From Chloroflexota bacterium (GTDB lineage Bacteria > Chloroflexota > Dehalococcoidia > Bin125), in assembly GCA_026707145.1 (NCBI GenBank), contig JAPOXK010000023.1:62001-126000 (forward strand): a DNA stretch of 64,000 bases. The letters run 5' to 3'. The notes beneath the pieces are model-generated. The model worked only from the letters and a program-made list of their open reading frames with translations, ran no database searches and was not told where the DNA came from. The translations under genes and the position numbers were made by a program. This document shows, in pieces, positions 26,213-35,682 of the stretch; position 1 is the stretch's first letter, and each line of letters begins with the position of its first letter.

Positions 26213-27646
26213 CTAGACGCCTGCCATGCGGTTGGCGAGATCGATCACGCGCTTGGCTGTGCCGTTCTCCTGATAGGCGCGGAAGATCTGGAGCTTTTCG
26301 GCTTCCAGGGATCCCTCCGCGTGAATGGCCAGGACCTCCTGGTAGGCGCCATAGTCGGAGGAGGTGAGATCGCGGATGAAGTTCATCATGCGGATACGCT
26401 GCTCGCCGCCGATGCCCTTGCGGCCGGCGAGGTATTTGCTGAGGAAGGGACGGAGCTCCTCGCTGGCCCAGTCTTCATCGCCGGGGCCGGTGACGAGCAG
26501 GCCGCCGGCGAGCTCTTGCACGTGTTGCACGGCTTCGTGGTAGCCGTGAGCGAAGTGACTCTTGGCGAGGTTGACGGTCATCGGGTCCGGGGCGACTTGG
26601 TGGTTGGGTTTGGAGATGCAGCGCTGCGCGGCGAGCTGGGTGAGGCCGCGGACCGTCTCGGCGTAGGAGATCAGCGCGACGAACTTATCGCGGACGTGCC
26701 CGGCTCCCACGATGCCGTTGGCGTCGGCGATGAGGGCGGCGGCACCGTTGAGCGCATCCAGGAGGGGGAGCTTGTAGGAGACGGCCGTGAAGCGGTGGTA
26801 CTCGACGAAGGTGAGAGCGAGCTGGCCGGCGGCTTCACGCTCGCCGTTGAGGAAGATGCGATCGTTGGGGATGAAGACATCGTCGAAGATGGTGATGGTT
26901 TCCATCATTTTGTGACGGGAGGCGACGGGACGCTCGCCGGGCCGGTGGTCGCCGTCGCCGTAGGGACTGGCGATCAGTCGGAGACCGGGCGTGTTGACGG
27001 GGAGCGCGAAGGCGATGGACCAATCCTCCTCGCCTGCACCCATGGCGCGGGTAGGGAGAACGACGATCTCGTGCGCTTGCGTGGAGGCGGAGGTGTGCAC
27101 CTTGGCGCCTCGCACGACAACGCCGTCGTCGCGCCGGTCGATCACGCGCAAATAGAGGTCTGGGTCCGCCTGCTCACTGGGCCGCTTGCGGCGGTCGCCC
27201 TTGACGTCCGTCTGGGCGACGGCGACGGCGAGGTCGTTGTCTCGACAGTATTCATAAAAAGCGCGCACGCGCTCGGCATAGGGTCCGTCCATGAGGGAGG
27301 TGACGGCGAATAGGGCGAAGATCGCGTCGGTGCCGATCTCTTTGATCAAGATAACGAGCGTATCGCCTTCGGTCGTGCCGGCTTCGATGAGCTGCGATCG
27401 CTTGAGCAGATCGTCGGCATCACGGGGGATCTTGTAGAAGCGGCTGAACTCACGGCCGTCCTCGTGGATGACGGCGAGATCACGATAGGCGGGATCCTCA
27501 GCCATGCGGTAATCGATGGCGGCGTGGTCGGTGGCGATGCGCATGACGGGATGGGTGGTGACGTCGTCGACGCGCGCGCCGCGGAACCAGACCTCGCGAC
27601 CGTCCCGCAATGAGGCGACGTACTCTTGGCGCGTCTTGAGGGGCAT
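26213..27646 (-). CDS. HpaB-family flavin-dependent oxygenase (4-hydroxyphenylacetate 3-monooxygenase-like)
   Basis: This is the large component of a two-component FADH2-dependent aromatic hydroxylase. The family also includes 4-hydroxybutyryl-CoA dehydratase. The ATG at 27646 (MPLKTRQEYVASLRDGREV) is preceded by GGAG. Family features are GARVDDVTTHP, VKGDRRKRP, HTSASTQAHEIVVLPTRAM, MMETITIFDDVFIPNDRIFL and AGGLLVTGPGDEDW. The cysteine ligands expected for the Fe-S dehydratase branch are not evident, so the oxygenase branch is favoured. No reductase (HpaC) lies nearby. Confidence 0.88.
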   Translation of the reverse strand: MPLKTRQEYVASLRDGREVWFRGARVDDVTTHPVMRIATDHAAIDYRMAEDPAYRDLAVIHEDGREFSRFYKIPRDADDLLKRSQLIEAGTTEGDTLVILIKEIGTDAIFALFAVTSLMDGPYAERVRAFYEYCRDNDLAVAVAQTDVKGDRRKRPSEQADPDLYLRVIDRRDDGVVVRGAKVHTSASTQAHEIVVLPTRAMGAGEEDWSIAFALPVNTPGLRLIASPYGDGDHRPGERPVASRHKMMETITIFDDVFIPNDRIFLNGEREAAGQLALTFVEYHRFTAVSYKLPLLDALNGAAALIADANGIVGAGHVRDKFVALISYAETVRGLTQLAAQRCISKPNHQVAPDPMTVNLAKSHFAHGYHEAVQHVQELAGGLLVTGPGDEDWASEELRPFLSKYLAGRKGIGGEQRIRMMNFIRDLTSSDYGAYQEVLAIHAEGSLEAEKLQIFRAYQENGTAKRVIDLANRMAGV

Positions 27647-27758
27647 AAGGCACTCCACTCTGCTGGTGAGCCAGGTCGTCTGGCGGAGGCAATCCTACGG
27701 CGGGAACCAGGGGCCGACAATGGAGCGGGTGCCGCTGTGCGGTTCGCGGAGCGGGCGA

Positions 27759-28640
27759 CTACGAGATGACCTTGTTGAGCGGATAGGAGACGAGGCCGCT
27801 CGCGCCGGCGCGCAGGAGCTCCGGGATCATCTCGCGCTCGGTGCGCTCATCGAGGATGACCTCCAGCGCGACCCAGTCCTCATCCGTGAGGGGGCTGATG
27901 GTCGGGGAGTGCTCGCCGAAGGAGCCGATCACCGCCATGACGGCGTCCAGGGAGCGGCGCGGGGCGTTGAGCTTGAGTCCGACCTTGGCGCGCGCCGTGA
28001 TGGCTCCTTGGAGCAGGGTGTCGAGCGCTTCGATTTTTTGGCGCTTGGCGGGGTCGTTCCAAGCGGCATGGTTAGCGATAAGGCGTGTGGTGCTGACGAG
28101 AACCTCGTCCAAGACACGGAGGTTGTTGGCGCGAAGGCTGGAGCCGGTCTCGGTGAGTTCGACGATGGCGTCCAGGAGGCGCGCTTTGACTTCGGTCGCG
28201 CCCCAGCTGAATTCGACGCGAACGTCGATGCCGCGCTGCGCAAAGTATTGACGGGTCACGTTGACGAGCTCGGTTGCGACGATGCCGCCCGCGAGCTGAG
28301 CCGGCGTCTGGACGTTGCTCTCGACAGGGACGGCGAGAACCCAGCGGGCGGGCTGGGAGGTCGCTTTGCTGTACCGGAGCTCGCTGACCTCGTGGACGTC
28401 GGCGGCGCTCTCCTTGATCCAGTCGTGACCGGTGATGGCGCAATCGACGATGCCGTCCGCGGTGTAGGCGGCCAGCTCTTGGGCGCGGAAGAGGACGCAT
28501 TCGAGTGTGGGGTCGTCGATACTGGGGAAATAGGAGCGGGTGCGCACTTCGATCTCGAAGCCCGCGCGCTGGAAGAGGGCGATGGTCGCCTCTTCCAGGG
28601 ATCCCTTGGGCAGGCCAAGCTTGAGGAGAGGTGCGGTCAT
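27759..28640 (-). CDS. hisG: ATP phosphoribosyltransferase
   Basis: This catalyses the first step of histidine synthesis, condensing ATP and PRPP. At 293 residues it is the long form. The catalytic core starts LLKLGLPKGSLEEATIALFQRAGF and includes DCAITGHDWIKESAADVHEV. A C-terminal regulatory-type domain ends LLRAGASGLVSYPLNKVIS. Long-form enzymes are usually feedback-inhibited by histidine. No other his genes are in the window. Confidence 0.93.
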   Translation of the reverse strand: MTAPLLKLGLPKGSLEEATIALFQRAGFEIEVRTRSYFPSIDDPTLECVLFRAQELAAYTADGIVDCAITGHDWIKESAADVHEVSELRYSKATSQPARWVLAVPVESNVQTPAQLAGGIVATELVNVTRQYFAQRGIDVRVEFSWGATEVKARLLDAIVELTETGSSLRANNLRVLDEVLVSTTRLIANHAAWNDPAKRQKIEALDTLLQGAITARAKVGLKLNAPRRSLDAVMAVIGSFGEHSPTISPLTDEDWVALEVILDERTEREMIPELLRAGASGLVSYPLNKVIS

Positions 28641-28859
28641 CGTGCTGCGCGGCTCGGTGATCGGCCGCGTCCTGGAGGGCGGCTACTCGATCGTGTCTTG
28701 CAGGATCGCATAACAGGTTGTGCTGTGCGACCGCGCGTGCGTCACGTCGGCTACGGGCGCACTGTTCGCGCCACTGCGGCCGCTCGACTACTGGGGGGAT
28801 ACACGGCGAATGGGCGCGCCCTAGAAGCGCGCGAGACAAGACGACCCTATCCTAGCCAG

Positions 28860-29966
28860 GTGGGTGATCGGCGCGTCGAACCGGCTCGGGCGCAGCAGTA
28901 CCGCGCGATGATTGCGGAGGAGTTGGAGAGCGCCTGGATTTACGAGCAATTGGCGCGCGCGGCGCGGCATGAAGCGGCGGCGTCGCTGTTGGAGGAGTTA
29001 GCGGAGTCGGAGGTAGCGCACGCCCGGCACTGGGCGGCACTGCTCGGCGACGAGTCGCTGTTGGCGCGGCGGCCGGGTCCGAGTTTGCGCGCGCGGATGC
29101 TGGTGTTGCTGGCACGGGTGGGCGGATTGGGGATCGTCTTACCGCGGCTGCGGACGGAGGAGCTGGCGAATATCCGCTTGTACCAGGGCGATCCGGAAGC
29201 GGCCGCTCTTGTTGATGAGGAGCGCGCGCATCGGGCGGCGCTGCGCACCTTGCTGGACCCGGATCAACTGACGCAAGCGGAACATGGCTTCGCGAGCAGC
29301 AACGCGGCGAGTGTGTTCCGCGCGGCGCTGTTTGGACTCAACGACGGGCTCGTGTCGAACTTGAGCCTGGTGGCCGGGGTCGCCGGCGCATCCCTGGAAG
29401 GAGACGCGGTGTTGATCGCGGGGACGGCGGGCCTGCTGGCGGGGGCGTTTTCCATGGGCGCGGGGGAGTACATCTCGGTGCGGAGCCAGCGAGAGCTGCT
29501 GGAGCATTTGCTGGCCAAGGAACGGATGGAGTTGGAGCTGGATCCGGCGGAAGAGCGCCAAGAGCTGTTGCACATCTACCGCGGCAAAGGGATCAGTGAG
29601 GAGACCGCCACGCGCTTGGTCGACGAATTGATGGCGGATCCAGAGCAGGCGTTGGATGCGCTGGCGCGTGAGGAACTGGGGCTGGACCCGGACGACTTGG
29701 CCTCGCCTTGGTCGGCGGCGGCCGGGTCGTTCTTGGCGTTCGCGCTTGGGGCGATCGTGCCGCTGCTGCCGTTTCTCATCGGGGGTGGCTACTCGGCGTT
29801 GATCGCGGCGGTCGCAGCCGGCGCATTCGCGCTCGCGTTGGTAGGGGGAGTGTCATCGGTGTTGACGGGACGGAGTGCGTTGTTCGCCGGGGCGCGGATG
29901 GTCGTGATCGGCCTGACGGCGACTGGGGTAACGTTTGGGATCGGGTCGGCATTACCGCTGGACTGA
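28860..29966 (+). CDS. Ferritin-like domain fused to VIT1/CCC1 transporter
   Basis: The protein of about 368 residues combines a cytoplasmic ferritin/rubrerythrin-like four-helix domain (AEELESAWIYEQLARAARHEAA and EVAHARHWAALLGDE, with paired Glu/His metal ligands) with a VIT1/CCC1 membrane domain. The membrane domain has ALFGLNDGLVSNLSLVAGVAGAS, AGAFSMGAGEYISVRSQRELLE and three C-terminal helices. Such proteins move Fe(II) or Mn(II) across membranes. The ORF track runs open back to 27516, but coding similarity starts at the GTG at 28860. An internal ATG at 28908 would cut the first ferritin helix. It overlaps convergent nuoG by 15 bases. Confidence 0.88.
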   Translation: MGDRRVEPARAQQYRAMIAEELESAWIYEQLARAARHEAAASLLEELAESEVAHARHWAALLGDESLLARRPGPSLRARMLVLLARVGGLGIVLPRLRTEELANIRLYQGDPEAAALVDEERAHRAALRTLLDPDQLTQAEHGFASSNAASVFRAALFGLNDGLVSNLSLVAGVAGASLEGDAVLIAGTAGLLAGAFSMGAGEYISVRSQRELLEHLLAKERMELELDPAEERQELLHIYRGKGISEETATRLVDELMADPEQALDALAREELGLDPDDLASPWSAAAGSFLAFALGAIVPLLPFLIGGGYSALIAAVAAGAFALALVGGVSSVLTGRSALFAGARMVVIGLTATGVTFGIGSALPLD

Positions 29967-32555
29967 GCCGTCCTCGCCGGGCCGCACCGTGACGCGGGTC
30001 TCAGTGCCGTCAAGGAGTTGGTTCACGCTTCCGCCGGCGACGAGAGCAGCGATGTAGATGGTTCCCTCTGGGACATCCTCCGTCACTTTTGCGGGAAGCG
30101 TGAGCGTCGTGCCGTTGGATCCGATCCGAGCGGCTTGTCCATTGCTGAGACCGAGGTCCGCTGCGTCGCGCGGGTGGACTTCCACAGCTTCGCTCCGGTG
30201 GAGCCGGTCGGCGTCCGGCAGGCGCAGGGCGGCGGCTTCCCGGTCCGTGTAGAGGTCGCGGCCGGTGAGCAGTACGAGGCCCGCATCGACATCGGTGGTC
30301 GCCGTCGGCTGGGCGAGAGGCAGCAGACCTTTAGCGGTCGCGGGTTTACCGGGCAGGCGACGACCGCGAAGTAGTTCGCTGTAAGCCGTGTTCTGGTAAC
30401 CGGCGACGGTGTGGCTGATCTCCGCCATGACGTCTGCGGCTGAGTCGTACTTGAAGGACACAGCGTCCGAGGGACGCTGGGCAGCATTAGCGAGAGCCAT
30501 GCCGAGGGCGGCGAGGTGAGTCCAGGCGGGAGCCGCGTGGCCCTGCCCGGTCAGCGCCTGACGCTGACGCAGCAGCTGGCGGTCGGCGGTGGTGAGGGTG
30601 CCGTCCTTGGCGTAGGGCGAGACATCGGGAAGGAGATGGGTCGCGAGGGCGGTGGTGTCGGTCGGGATGTCGTCGATGACGAGGCAGAGGTCGAGGGCTT
30701 CAAGCGCGGCACGGGTGTGGACGCGGTGGGGAAGGGTGAGTATCGGATTGTCCTTGGCGATGACCAGGGCTTTGAGCGTGCCCGCGCGGGCCGCGTCCAA
30801 CATGCTCGCGATACCGAGACCGGCGTCGCCGGGACGAACACCCATCTCGCGCAAGCCGACGGCGTTGGCGTCGGCGGGTAAGAGGTGCAGGGCTGCGGCG
30901 GCGGCCTTGGCGCCTCTGAGGGCGATGGCAAGGTTGGTGGCGACGGCGGCTTGCGCGGCGGCCTGGGTGGGATTGGAACGCGAGGGCGCACAGATAACCG
31001 CGAGGCTGTTGCCGCGGCCGGCGGCGAGGATGCCTGCTGCTTCAGCGACGTTGGCAGGGACGGTCATGGTTGGGAGATCGGGGGCCATGTCGCCGAGGTC
31101 GGCGCGGATCGCAGCGTCGGCAAGCAGGGCATGCAGCAGGGCCGAAGCGGTGCTCGCCGTGTTTCCGCGTGGAGCGCGGAGGACGACCGCGGCGAAATCA
31201 TCGATCTCCGAGGCGCGCGGGCCGATGCTGACGAGCTTGGCGCTGCGGTTGACGACGGTGTCCTTGATACGCAGCGCGGCGATGTTGTGACTGGATTCGA
31301 GGTCGTCGGCGATGACGAGTAGCGTGTCGGCATGCTCGATGTCGGCGAGGGAAGCGGGAAGGCGTTCGTGGCCGAAGGCTGTGCGGAGGGGTTGGGCCAC
31401 AGCTCCGTCGATGTAGCCGGCGCTCGAGTCGAGGTGAGGGCTGCCGATCAGAGCGGCGAGGCGGCGGAGGAGGTAGTTGTCCTCGTTGGTGGCGACGCCG
31501 GAGCCGAGGAAACCGATCGCCTCGGGGCCGTGCTGTGTGACGATCGCGTGAAGTTTGGCGGCGGCGTCTTCGATCACGGCCTGCGGGTGAGCGTCCGTGG
31601 CAGCGGGGCCGCGGCCGAGCCGTCCTGTCTTGAGACGGTGCTTATCACGGATCTGGTCGTAGCCGAAGCGGCCGCGTACGCAGATCTGGTTCCGGCTAAC
31701 GTCGTTGCCTTGCCCGGGACGAACGATGACGCCCCGGCCGTTGCGCACGCCGAGTTGAATGGTGCAGCCGATGGAGCACTCGGTGCAGGCGGTGCCGACC
31801 CAGCGGTCGGGCCGGGCGATCCACTTATTCGGGGCTTCCATGAGCGTGGCGGTGGGGCAGACGTCGATGCAAGCGCCACAGAAGTCGCAGTTGGACTCGT
31901 CGATGCGGCCTCCAGCTCCGAAAGCGATGCGGGTGGAGAAGCCGCGTCCGGCCAAGGCGATGGCCGTAGTGTGCCGGAGTTCGTCGCAGGCGCGCACGCA
32001 GCGTGAGCAGAGGATGCACATCTGAGGGTCGAATTCGAGGAAGGGATTGTGCGTGTCGGGGGGAGGCTGCTCGTACTGGTAGAACGTCCGGGCCTCGTCG
32101 AGGTAGGGCTCGATGTTGGCACGGCCGATCGCGGCCATATCGGAGGCTGTCTGAAGTTCGCACCGGTAGTTCTTGGAGCAGGTGACGCAGCGGTGCGTGA
32201 TGGTGTTGTCGCGCAGACAGATCTCGCCGGTCTTGCAGTGCTCGGTGCGGTGGCAGGTGAGGCAGCGATCGGAGTGATTGGCGAGGATGATCGCCATGAC
32301 CTCTTGGCGCATGGCGAGAACGGCTGGGGTATCGGTGCGTACGGCCATACCGTCGGCAACGAGGGTGCTGCAGGCGAGAGGGAGGCCACGGGCGCCCTCG
32401 ATCTCAACGACGCAGGTGCGGCAGCCAGCGTGAGGAGGGAGACCGTCGATATAGCAGAGATTGGAGATGTAGAAGCCGTGTTCCTTGATCACTTCGACGA
32501 GCGGGCGCCCTTCCTCCACGTCAAAGGGCTGGTTGTTGATGGTGATGCGGGCCAC
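29952..32555 (-). CDS. nuoG: NADH-quinone oxidoreductase subunit G-like iron-sulfur protein
   Basis: The 867-residue product starts at a GTG (VARITINNQPFDVEEGRPL) 13 bases after nuoI. The ORF track extension to 32969 is the nuoI shadow. Order: N-terminal [2Fe-2S] domain (CYIDGLPPHAGCRTC), a Cys/His cluster (CLTCHRTEHC), two ferredoxin-type clusters (CILCSRCVRAC, CDFCGACIDVC), a further 4Fe-4S (CTECSIGCTIQ), and a molybdopterin-oxidoreductase-like body with its C-terminal domain. It would pass electrons from NADH or another donor to NuoI/NuoB. nuoE and nuoF are absent from the neighbourhood, so the electron input is open. A formate-dehydrogenase-like role is a weaker alternative. Confidence 0.88.
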   Translation of the reverse strand: MARITINNQPFDVEEGRPLVEVIKEHGFYISNLCYIDGLPPHAGCRTCVVEIEGARGLPLACSTLVADGMAVRTDTPAVLAMRQEVMAIILANHSDRCLTCHRTEHCKTGEICLRDNTITHRCVTCSKNYRCELQTASDMAAIGRANIEPYLDEARTFYQYEQPPPDTHNPFLEFDPQMCILCSRCVRACDELRHTTAIALAGRGFSTRIAFGAGGRIDESNCDFCGACIDVCPTATLMEAPNKWIARPDRWVGTACTECSIGCTIQLGVRNGRGVIVRPGQGNDVSRNQICVRGRFGYDQIRDKHRLKTGRLGRGPAATDAHPQAVIEDAAAKLHAIVTQHGPEAIGFLGSGVATNEDNYLLRRLAALIGSPHLDSSAGYIDGAVAQPLRTAFGHERLPASLADIEHADTLLVIADDLESSHNIAALRIKDTVVNRSAKLVSIGPRASEIDDFAAVVLRAPRGNTASTASALLHALLADAAIRADLGDMAPDLPTMTVPANVAEAAGILAAGRGNSLAVICAPSRSNPTQAAAQAAVATNLAIALRGAKAAAAALHLLPADANAVGLREMGVRPGDAGLGIASMLDAARAGTLKALVIAKDNPILTLPHRVHTRAALEALDLCLVIDDIPTDTTALATHLLPDVSPYAKDGTLTTADRQLLRQRQALTGQGHAAPAWTHLAALGMALANAAQRPSDAVSFKYDSAADVMAEISHTVAGYQNTAYSELLRGRRLPGKPATAKGLLPLAQPTATTDVDAGLVLLTGRDLYTDREAAALRLPDADRLHRSEAVEVHPRDAADLGLSNGQAARIGSNGTTLTLPAKVTEDVPEGTIYIAALVAGGSVNQLLDGTETRVTVRPGEDGSVQR

Positions 32556-32568
32556 GGGCGTGCTCGGC

Positions 32569-33051
32569 TTAATGGTGCTGCCGCTGGTCGGCAGGGTGGA
32601 TCGTCTGGGGCACGGCGGGTTGGCCGTTGGGGTAGAGCCAGTCGTTCTTTTGCAGGTAGTCGTTGGCGAGTTCGATGAGCTTGGGCTTGTCGCGGTAGAG
32701 CTGGTTGGGGTCGGTGACGACATCGTTATAGGGGCCGCCGACTTGGATCGCTTCGTAGGGACAGGCCTCGACGCAAAGGGCGCAGTACATGCAGAGGCGG
32801 AAGTCGATCTCGTAGCGCTCAACGAGGAATGAGCCATCCTCGCGCGGCTGGGTTTGCACGAGGATGCAGCCGTCCGGACAGGCCTGAGCGCAGGTGCTGC
32901 AGCCGGTGCAGCGCTCGACGAACCAGACGAGGTTGGTGCGTGCGCGCTTGGGGATCGGACGCGTTTCATCGGGGAACTGGACGGTGACGGGTGGGCGGAC
33001 CAAGTGCTTGACCGTGGTGAGCATGCCTTTGGCGACGCCGAGGCCGTACAT
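32569..33051 (-). CDS. nuoI: NADH-quinone oxidoreductase subunit I
   Basis: This 160-residue ferredoxin-like subunit has two 4Fe-4S binding motifs, CTGCSTCAQACPDGC and CMYCALCVEACPYEA. It carries electrons between the NuoG side and NuoB in the peripheral arm of complex I. Its ATG overlaps the stop of nuoB in TGATG, indicating translational coupling. Confidence 0.92.
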   Translation of the reverse strand: MYGLGVAKGMLTTVKHLVRPPVTVQFPDETRPIPKRARTNLVWFVERCTGCSTCAQACPDGCILVQTQPREDGSFLVERYEIDFRLCMYCALCVEACPYEAIQVGGPYNDVVTDPNQLYRDKPKLIELANDYLQKNDWLYPNGQPAVPQTIHPADQRQHH

Positions 33052-33743
33052 CAGGAGTTGCCGCCGAGGAGGATGTCGTGGGGTAGGGCGCCGGTTTCAG
33101 GGTCGCGAGGGAGGCCGTCCTTGCTGAGGTAGGGTGGGAAGAGCGACTCGAGCTCACGGCGGATGGGGTCGTCGGGGGGGAGCATCGCGGAGAAGTCGCC
33201 GCTGGGCTCGGGACGCTGTCGCTTTCCGGTGAGCCCTTCTTGTTTCATGACGTCCTGCAGCAGCATGAGCCCGGAGAGGAGCGATTCAGGACGGGGCGGG
33301 CAACCGGGGACGTAGACATCGACGGGGACGACGTTGTTTACGCCGGGCAGCACGCTGTAGCCGTGCGCGAAGGGCCCGCCGATATTGCTGCACGATCCCA
33401 TGGAGATCACATACTTGGGCTCCGCCATCTGGAGGTAGATGCGGCGGACCGGGACGGCCATCTTCCAGGTGACAGTGCCCGCGACGATCATGAGGTCAGC
33501 CTGGCGCGGGGAGGCTCGGAAGACTTCGGCGCCGAAGCGCGCGATATCGTAGCGGGAGGTGGCGGTGGCGATCATCTCGATCGCGCAGCAGGCGAGCCCG
33601 AACATCACCGGCCAAAGCGAGGAGCGGCGAGCCCAAGTGAGGACGGCGTCCACACGGGTGAGGAGCAGCTGCTGGCTAAGGTCGGTCTCAATGGAGTCGG
33701 CGCTCGCGTCAAGCACCGGGATGCGGTCGGGATCGTGCGGCAT
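33051..33743 (-). CDS. nuoB: NADH-quinone oxidoreductase subunit B
   Basis: This subunit carries the terminal N2 4Fe-4S cluster that passes electrons to quinone. Motifs are [34 protein letters not shown] and [18 protein letters not shown]. The start at 33743 ([14 protein letters not shown]) has GGCGG upstream and is preferred over 33818. It is first in the nuoB-nuoI-nuoG set. The membrane subunits and nuoC/D are not in the window. Confidence 0.92.
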   Translation of the reverse strand: MPHDPDRIPVLDASADSIETDLSQQLLLTRVDAVLTWARRSSLWPVMFGLACCAIEMIATATSRYDIARFGAEVFRASPRQADLMIVAGTVTWKMAVPVRRIYLQMAEPKYVISMGSCSNIGGPFAHGYSVLPGVNNVVPVDVYVPGCPPRPESLLSGLMLLQDVMKQEGLTGKRQRPEPSGDFSAMLPPDDPIRRELESLFPPYLSKDGLPRDPETGALPHDILLGGNS

Positions 33744-33847
33744 CTTCCGCCTTTCGCTTTCTGGCCGCGCGCGGCACGGGCTGAGCTTGGAGAACTCCTG
33801 CCGGTGCGCTTGGGCCAATCATATCTGCTCGTGGCGTCTGGGGCGCG

Positions 33848-35017
33848 TTATGCGACGGGGGAAAGGGAGCGGAGGCGGTCGATCACTTGGGGGAGTTCCG
33901 CCGCGACTCTGTCAACGTGGGAGTCATCGTTCTCGGCGCCGAAGCTGAGGCGGACGGCGGCGTGGGCGAGGTCGCTGTCGACGCCCATCGCGGTGAGGAC
34001 GTGGCTGGGTTCGGTGGAGCCGGTGCTACAGGCCGAGCCGCTGCTGGCAGCGATGCCGGCCATATCGAGCTGGAGGAGGATGCTCTCGCCTTCCACTCCA
34101 CTGAAGCAGAGGCTGAGGTTGTTGGGGAGGCGGCGGTCGAAATCCACCGGGCCGTTCAGGTGCAGGCCGTCGATGCGCTCGCGCAGATCGAGCCAAAGGT
34201 TGTCGCGGAGCCGGCGGACGTGGTCGCTGTGCTGTTCGCGCTCCCGGATGGCGAGCTCCAGCGCTGTGGCGAAGGCGACTGCGCCGGCGACGTTCTCTGT
34301 GCCCGCGCGCCGCTCGCGCTCTTGACTGCCGCCGAGGATCTGAGGCTCCAGCTCCGTGCGCCGGCGAACGTAGAGGAGGCCGATGCCTTTGGGGCCGTAG
34401 ATCTTGTGGGCAGTGAGCGAGATGAGATCGACGCCGAGGATGTCGGGGCGGATATCGAGAACGCCGGCAGCCTGCACGGCATCGGTGTGGACGAGGGTGT
34501 GGGGGTTGCGTTCCTTGACGGCGCGGGCGATCTCGGCGATGGGTTGCAGGGTGCCGACCTCGTTGTTGGCCGCCATGATGGTGACGAGGGCCGTATCTTC
34601 GCGGAGGGCGGCTTGGACGGCCGCTGGCTCGACGAAGCCTTCGCTGTCGACCGGGATCAACGTCACGTCGCAGCCCGCACGCTTGATGGCCTCCAGCGTG
34701 TGCAGGACGGCGTGATGTTCGATCGGAGTGCTGATGACGTGCCGACCGAGCTCTGAACGGGAGGCGAGCGCGCCGCGGAGGGCGAGATTGTCGGATTCGG
34801 TGCCGCCGGACGTGAAGATAATTTCGGCAGGCAGGCATTCCAGCAGACCGGCGACCTGCTCGCGGGCTTCGTCGAGGCCGCGCCGGGCCCGCTGGGCCTC
34901 CATGTAGATGCCGGAAGGATTGCCCCACGCGTTCTGGTAGTAGGGGATCATGGCGGCGAGCACGCGGGGATCGACGGGGGTGGTGGCGGCGTGGTCCAGG
35001 TAGATCCGGTCGGGCAT
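33848..35017 (-). CDS. Cysteine desulfurase IscS/NifS-type, second copy
   Basis: The 389-residue PLP enzyme supplies sulfur for Fe-S clusters. Signatures are YLDHAATTPVDPRVLAAM, TSGGTESDNLALRG, the PLP lysine in LTAHKIYGPKG, GGSQERERRAGTENVAGA, and the active-site loop SSGSACSTGSTEPSHVL, which is the IscS-like long loop. AGGAGAG precedes the ATG. It lies next to the divergent IscA/ErpA-type carrier gene and the nuoB/I/G cluster, a context that fits Fe-S cluster assembly. Confidence 0.94.
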   Translation of the reverse strand: MPDRIYLDHAATTPVDPRVLAAMIPYYQNAWGNPSGIYMEAQRARRGLDEAREQVAGLLECLPAEIIFTSGGTESDNLALRGALASRSELGRHVISTPIEHHAVLHTLEAIKRAGCDVTLIPVDSEGFVEPAAVQAALREDTALVTIMAANNEVGTLQPIAEIARAVKERNPHTLVHTDAVQAAGVLDIRPDILGVDLISLTAHKIYGPKGIGLLYVRRRTELEPQILGGSQERERRAGTENVAGAVAFATALELAIREREQHSDHVRRLRDNLWLDLRERIDGLHLNGPVDFDRRLPNNLSLCFSGVEGESILLQLDMAGIAASSGSACSTGSTEPSHVLTAMGVDSDLAHAAVRLSFGAENDDSHVDRVAAELPQVIDRLRSLSPVA

Positions 35018-35186
35018 GGTACGCTCTCCTGCGGAAGCGCCCGCTGGTTCCAGGCTATAGACGCTCTTTCATGGGGGTCAATATGATGCATGGGGATCGG
35101 CAACGCTGAGAATTTCCCTCTTGAGGGAGAGGCCTGCCGGACTGCAGCTAGAGTCGCCGGTGCGACGATCTTGCGGAGAAGAGTTC

Positions 35187-35570
35187 ATGACGACAGTTGT
35201 GCCAGAGATCCTTACGGTGACCGACCTCGCGGCCGAGAAGGCGGGGGCCATGCTCAAAGAGAAGGGCTACGAGGACGGATACCTGCGCGTGTTCGTGGTG
35301 GGCGGCGGCTGCAGCGGCTACCAGTATGGGATGGCGCTGGCGACGGAGAAGGAAGAGGACGATACCGAGATCGTCAAGGGCAATGTGCGCTTCCTCGTGG
35401 ACCCCGAAAGCGCGCCGCTGATCGGGGGGTCGCAGGTGGATTACATCGACGACGTGATGAAGCAGGGTTTCAGCATCTCCAATCCCAACGCGGCGCGATC
35501 CTGCGCCTGTGGAACGTCATTCGACACGGCGGAGGCGTCGGGGGCGAGCCAGGCACGGTCCTGCTGCTAA
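35187..35570 (+). CDS. HesB/IscA-family iron-sulfur carrier (ErpA-like)
   Basis: The protein has about 127 residues from the ATG at 35187 (MTTVVPEILTVTDLAAEKAG), preceded by GGAGAAGAG. The ORF track start at 35121 is too early. The three family cysteines are in GGGCSGYQYG and the C-terminal SCACGTSF. An unusual tail follows (ASGASQARSCC) with two more Cys. A-type carriers move 2Fe-2S or 4Fe-4S clusters from the scaffold to targets. A strong terminator follows. Confidence 0.92.
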   Translation: MTTVVPEILTVTDLAAEKAGAMLKEKGYEDGYLRVFVVGGGCSGYQYGMALATEKEEDDTEIVKGNVRFLVDPESAPLIGGSQVDYIDDVMKQGFSISNPNAARSCACGTSFDTAEASGASQARSCC

Positions 35571-35591
35571 GCGCACTCGCGTTGTAAGCTG

Positions 35592-35624
35592 AACGGCCCG
35601 CCGTCGGCGGGCCGTTTTCTTTTG
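35592..35624 (+). terminator. Rho-independent terminator after the IscA/ErpA-like gene
   Basis: A near-perfect GC-rich stem (AACGGCCCGCC paired with GGCGGGCCGTT around a 3-base loop) runs into TTTTCTTTT. It begins about 20 bases after the stop codon. Confidence 0.93.
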
Positions 35625-35682
35625 AGACGTCCTTTCTGGTTGTCGCGCTTCGAATGGAAGCGACCGAGCCGCTAGGCTGCCA

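Noticed and set aside
27516-28859. Long N-terminal extension of the VIT1 ORF
   Set aside because: The extension is antisense to hisG and hpaB and shows no family similarity. The ferritin domain starts at about 28860.
32556-32969. N-terminal extension of nuoG in the ORF track
   Set aside because: It lies within nuoI and reads as Ser/Pro/Thr noise. The GTG at 32555 begins the ferredoxin domain.
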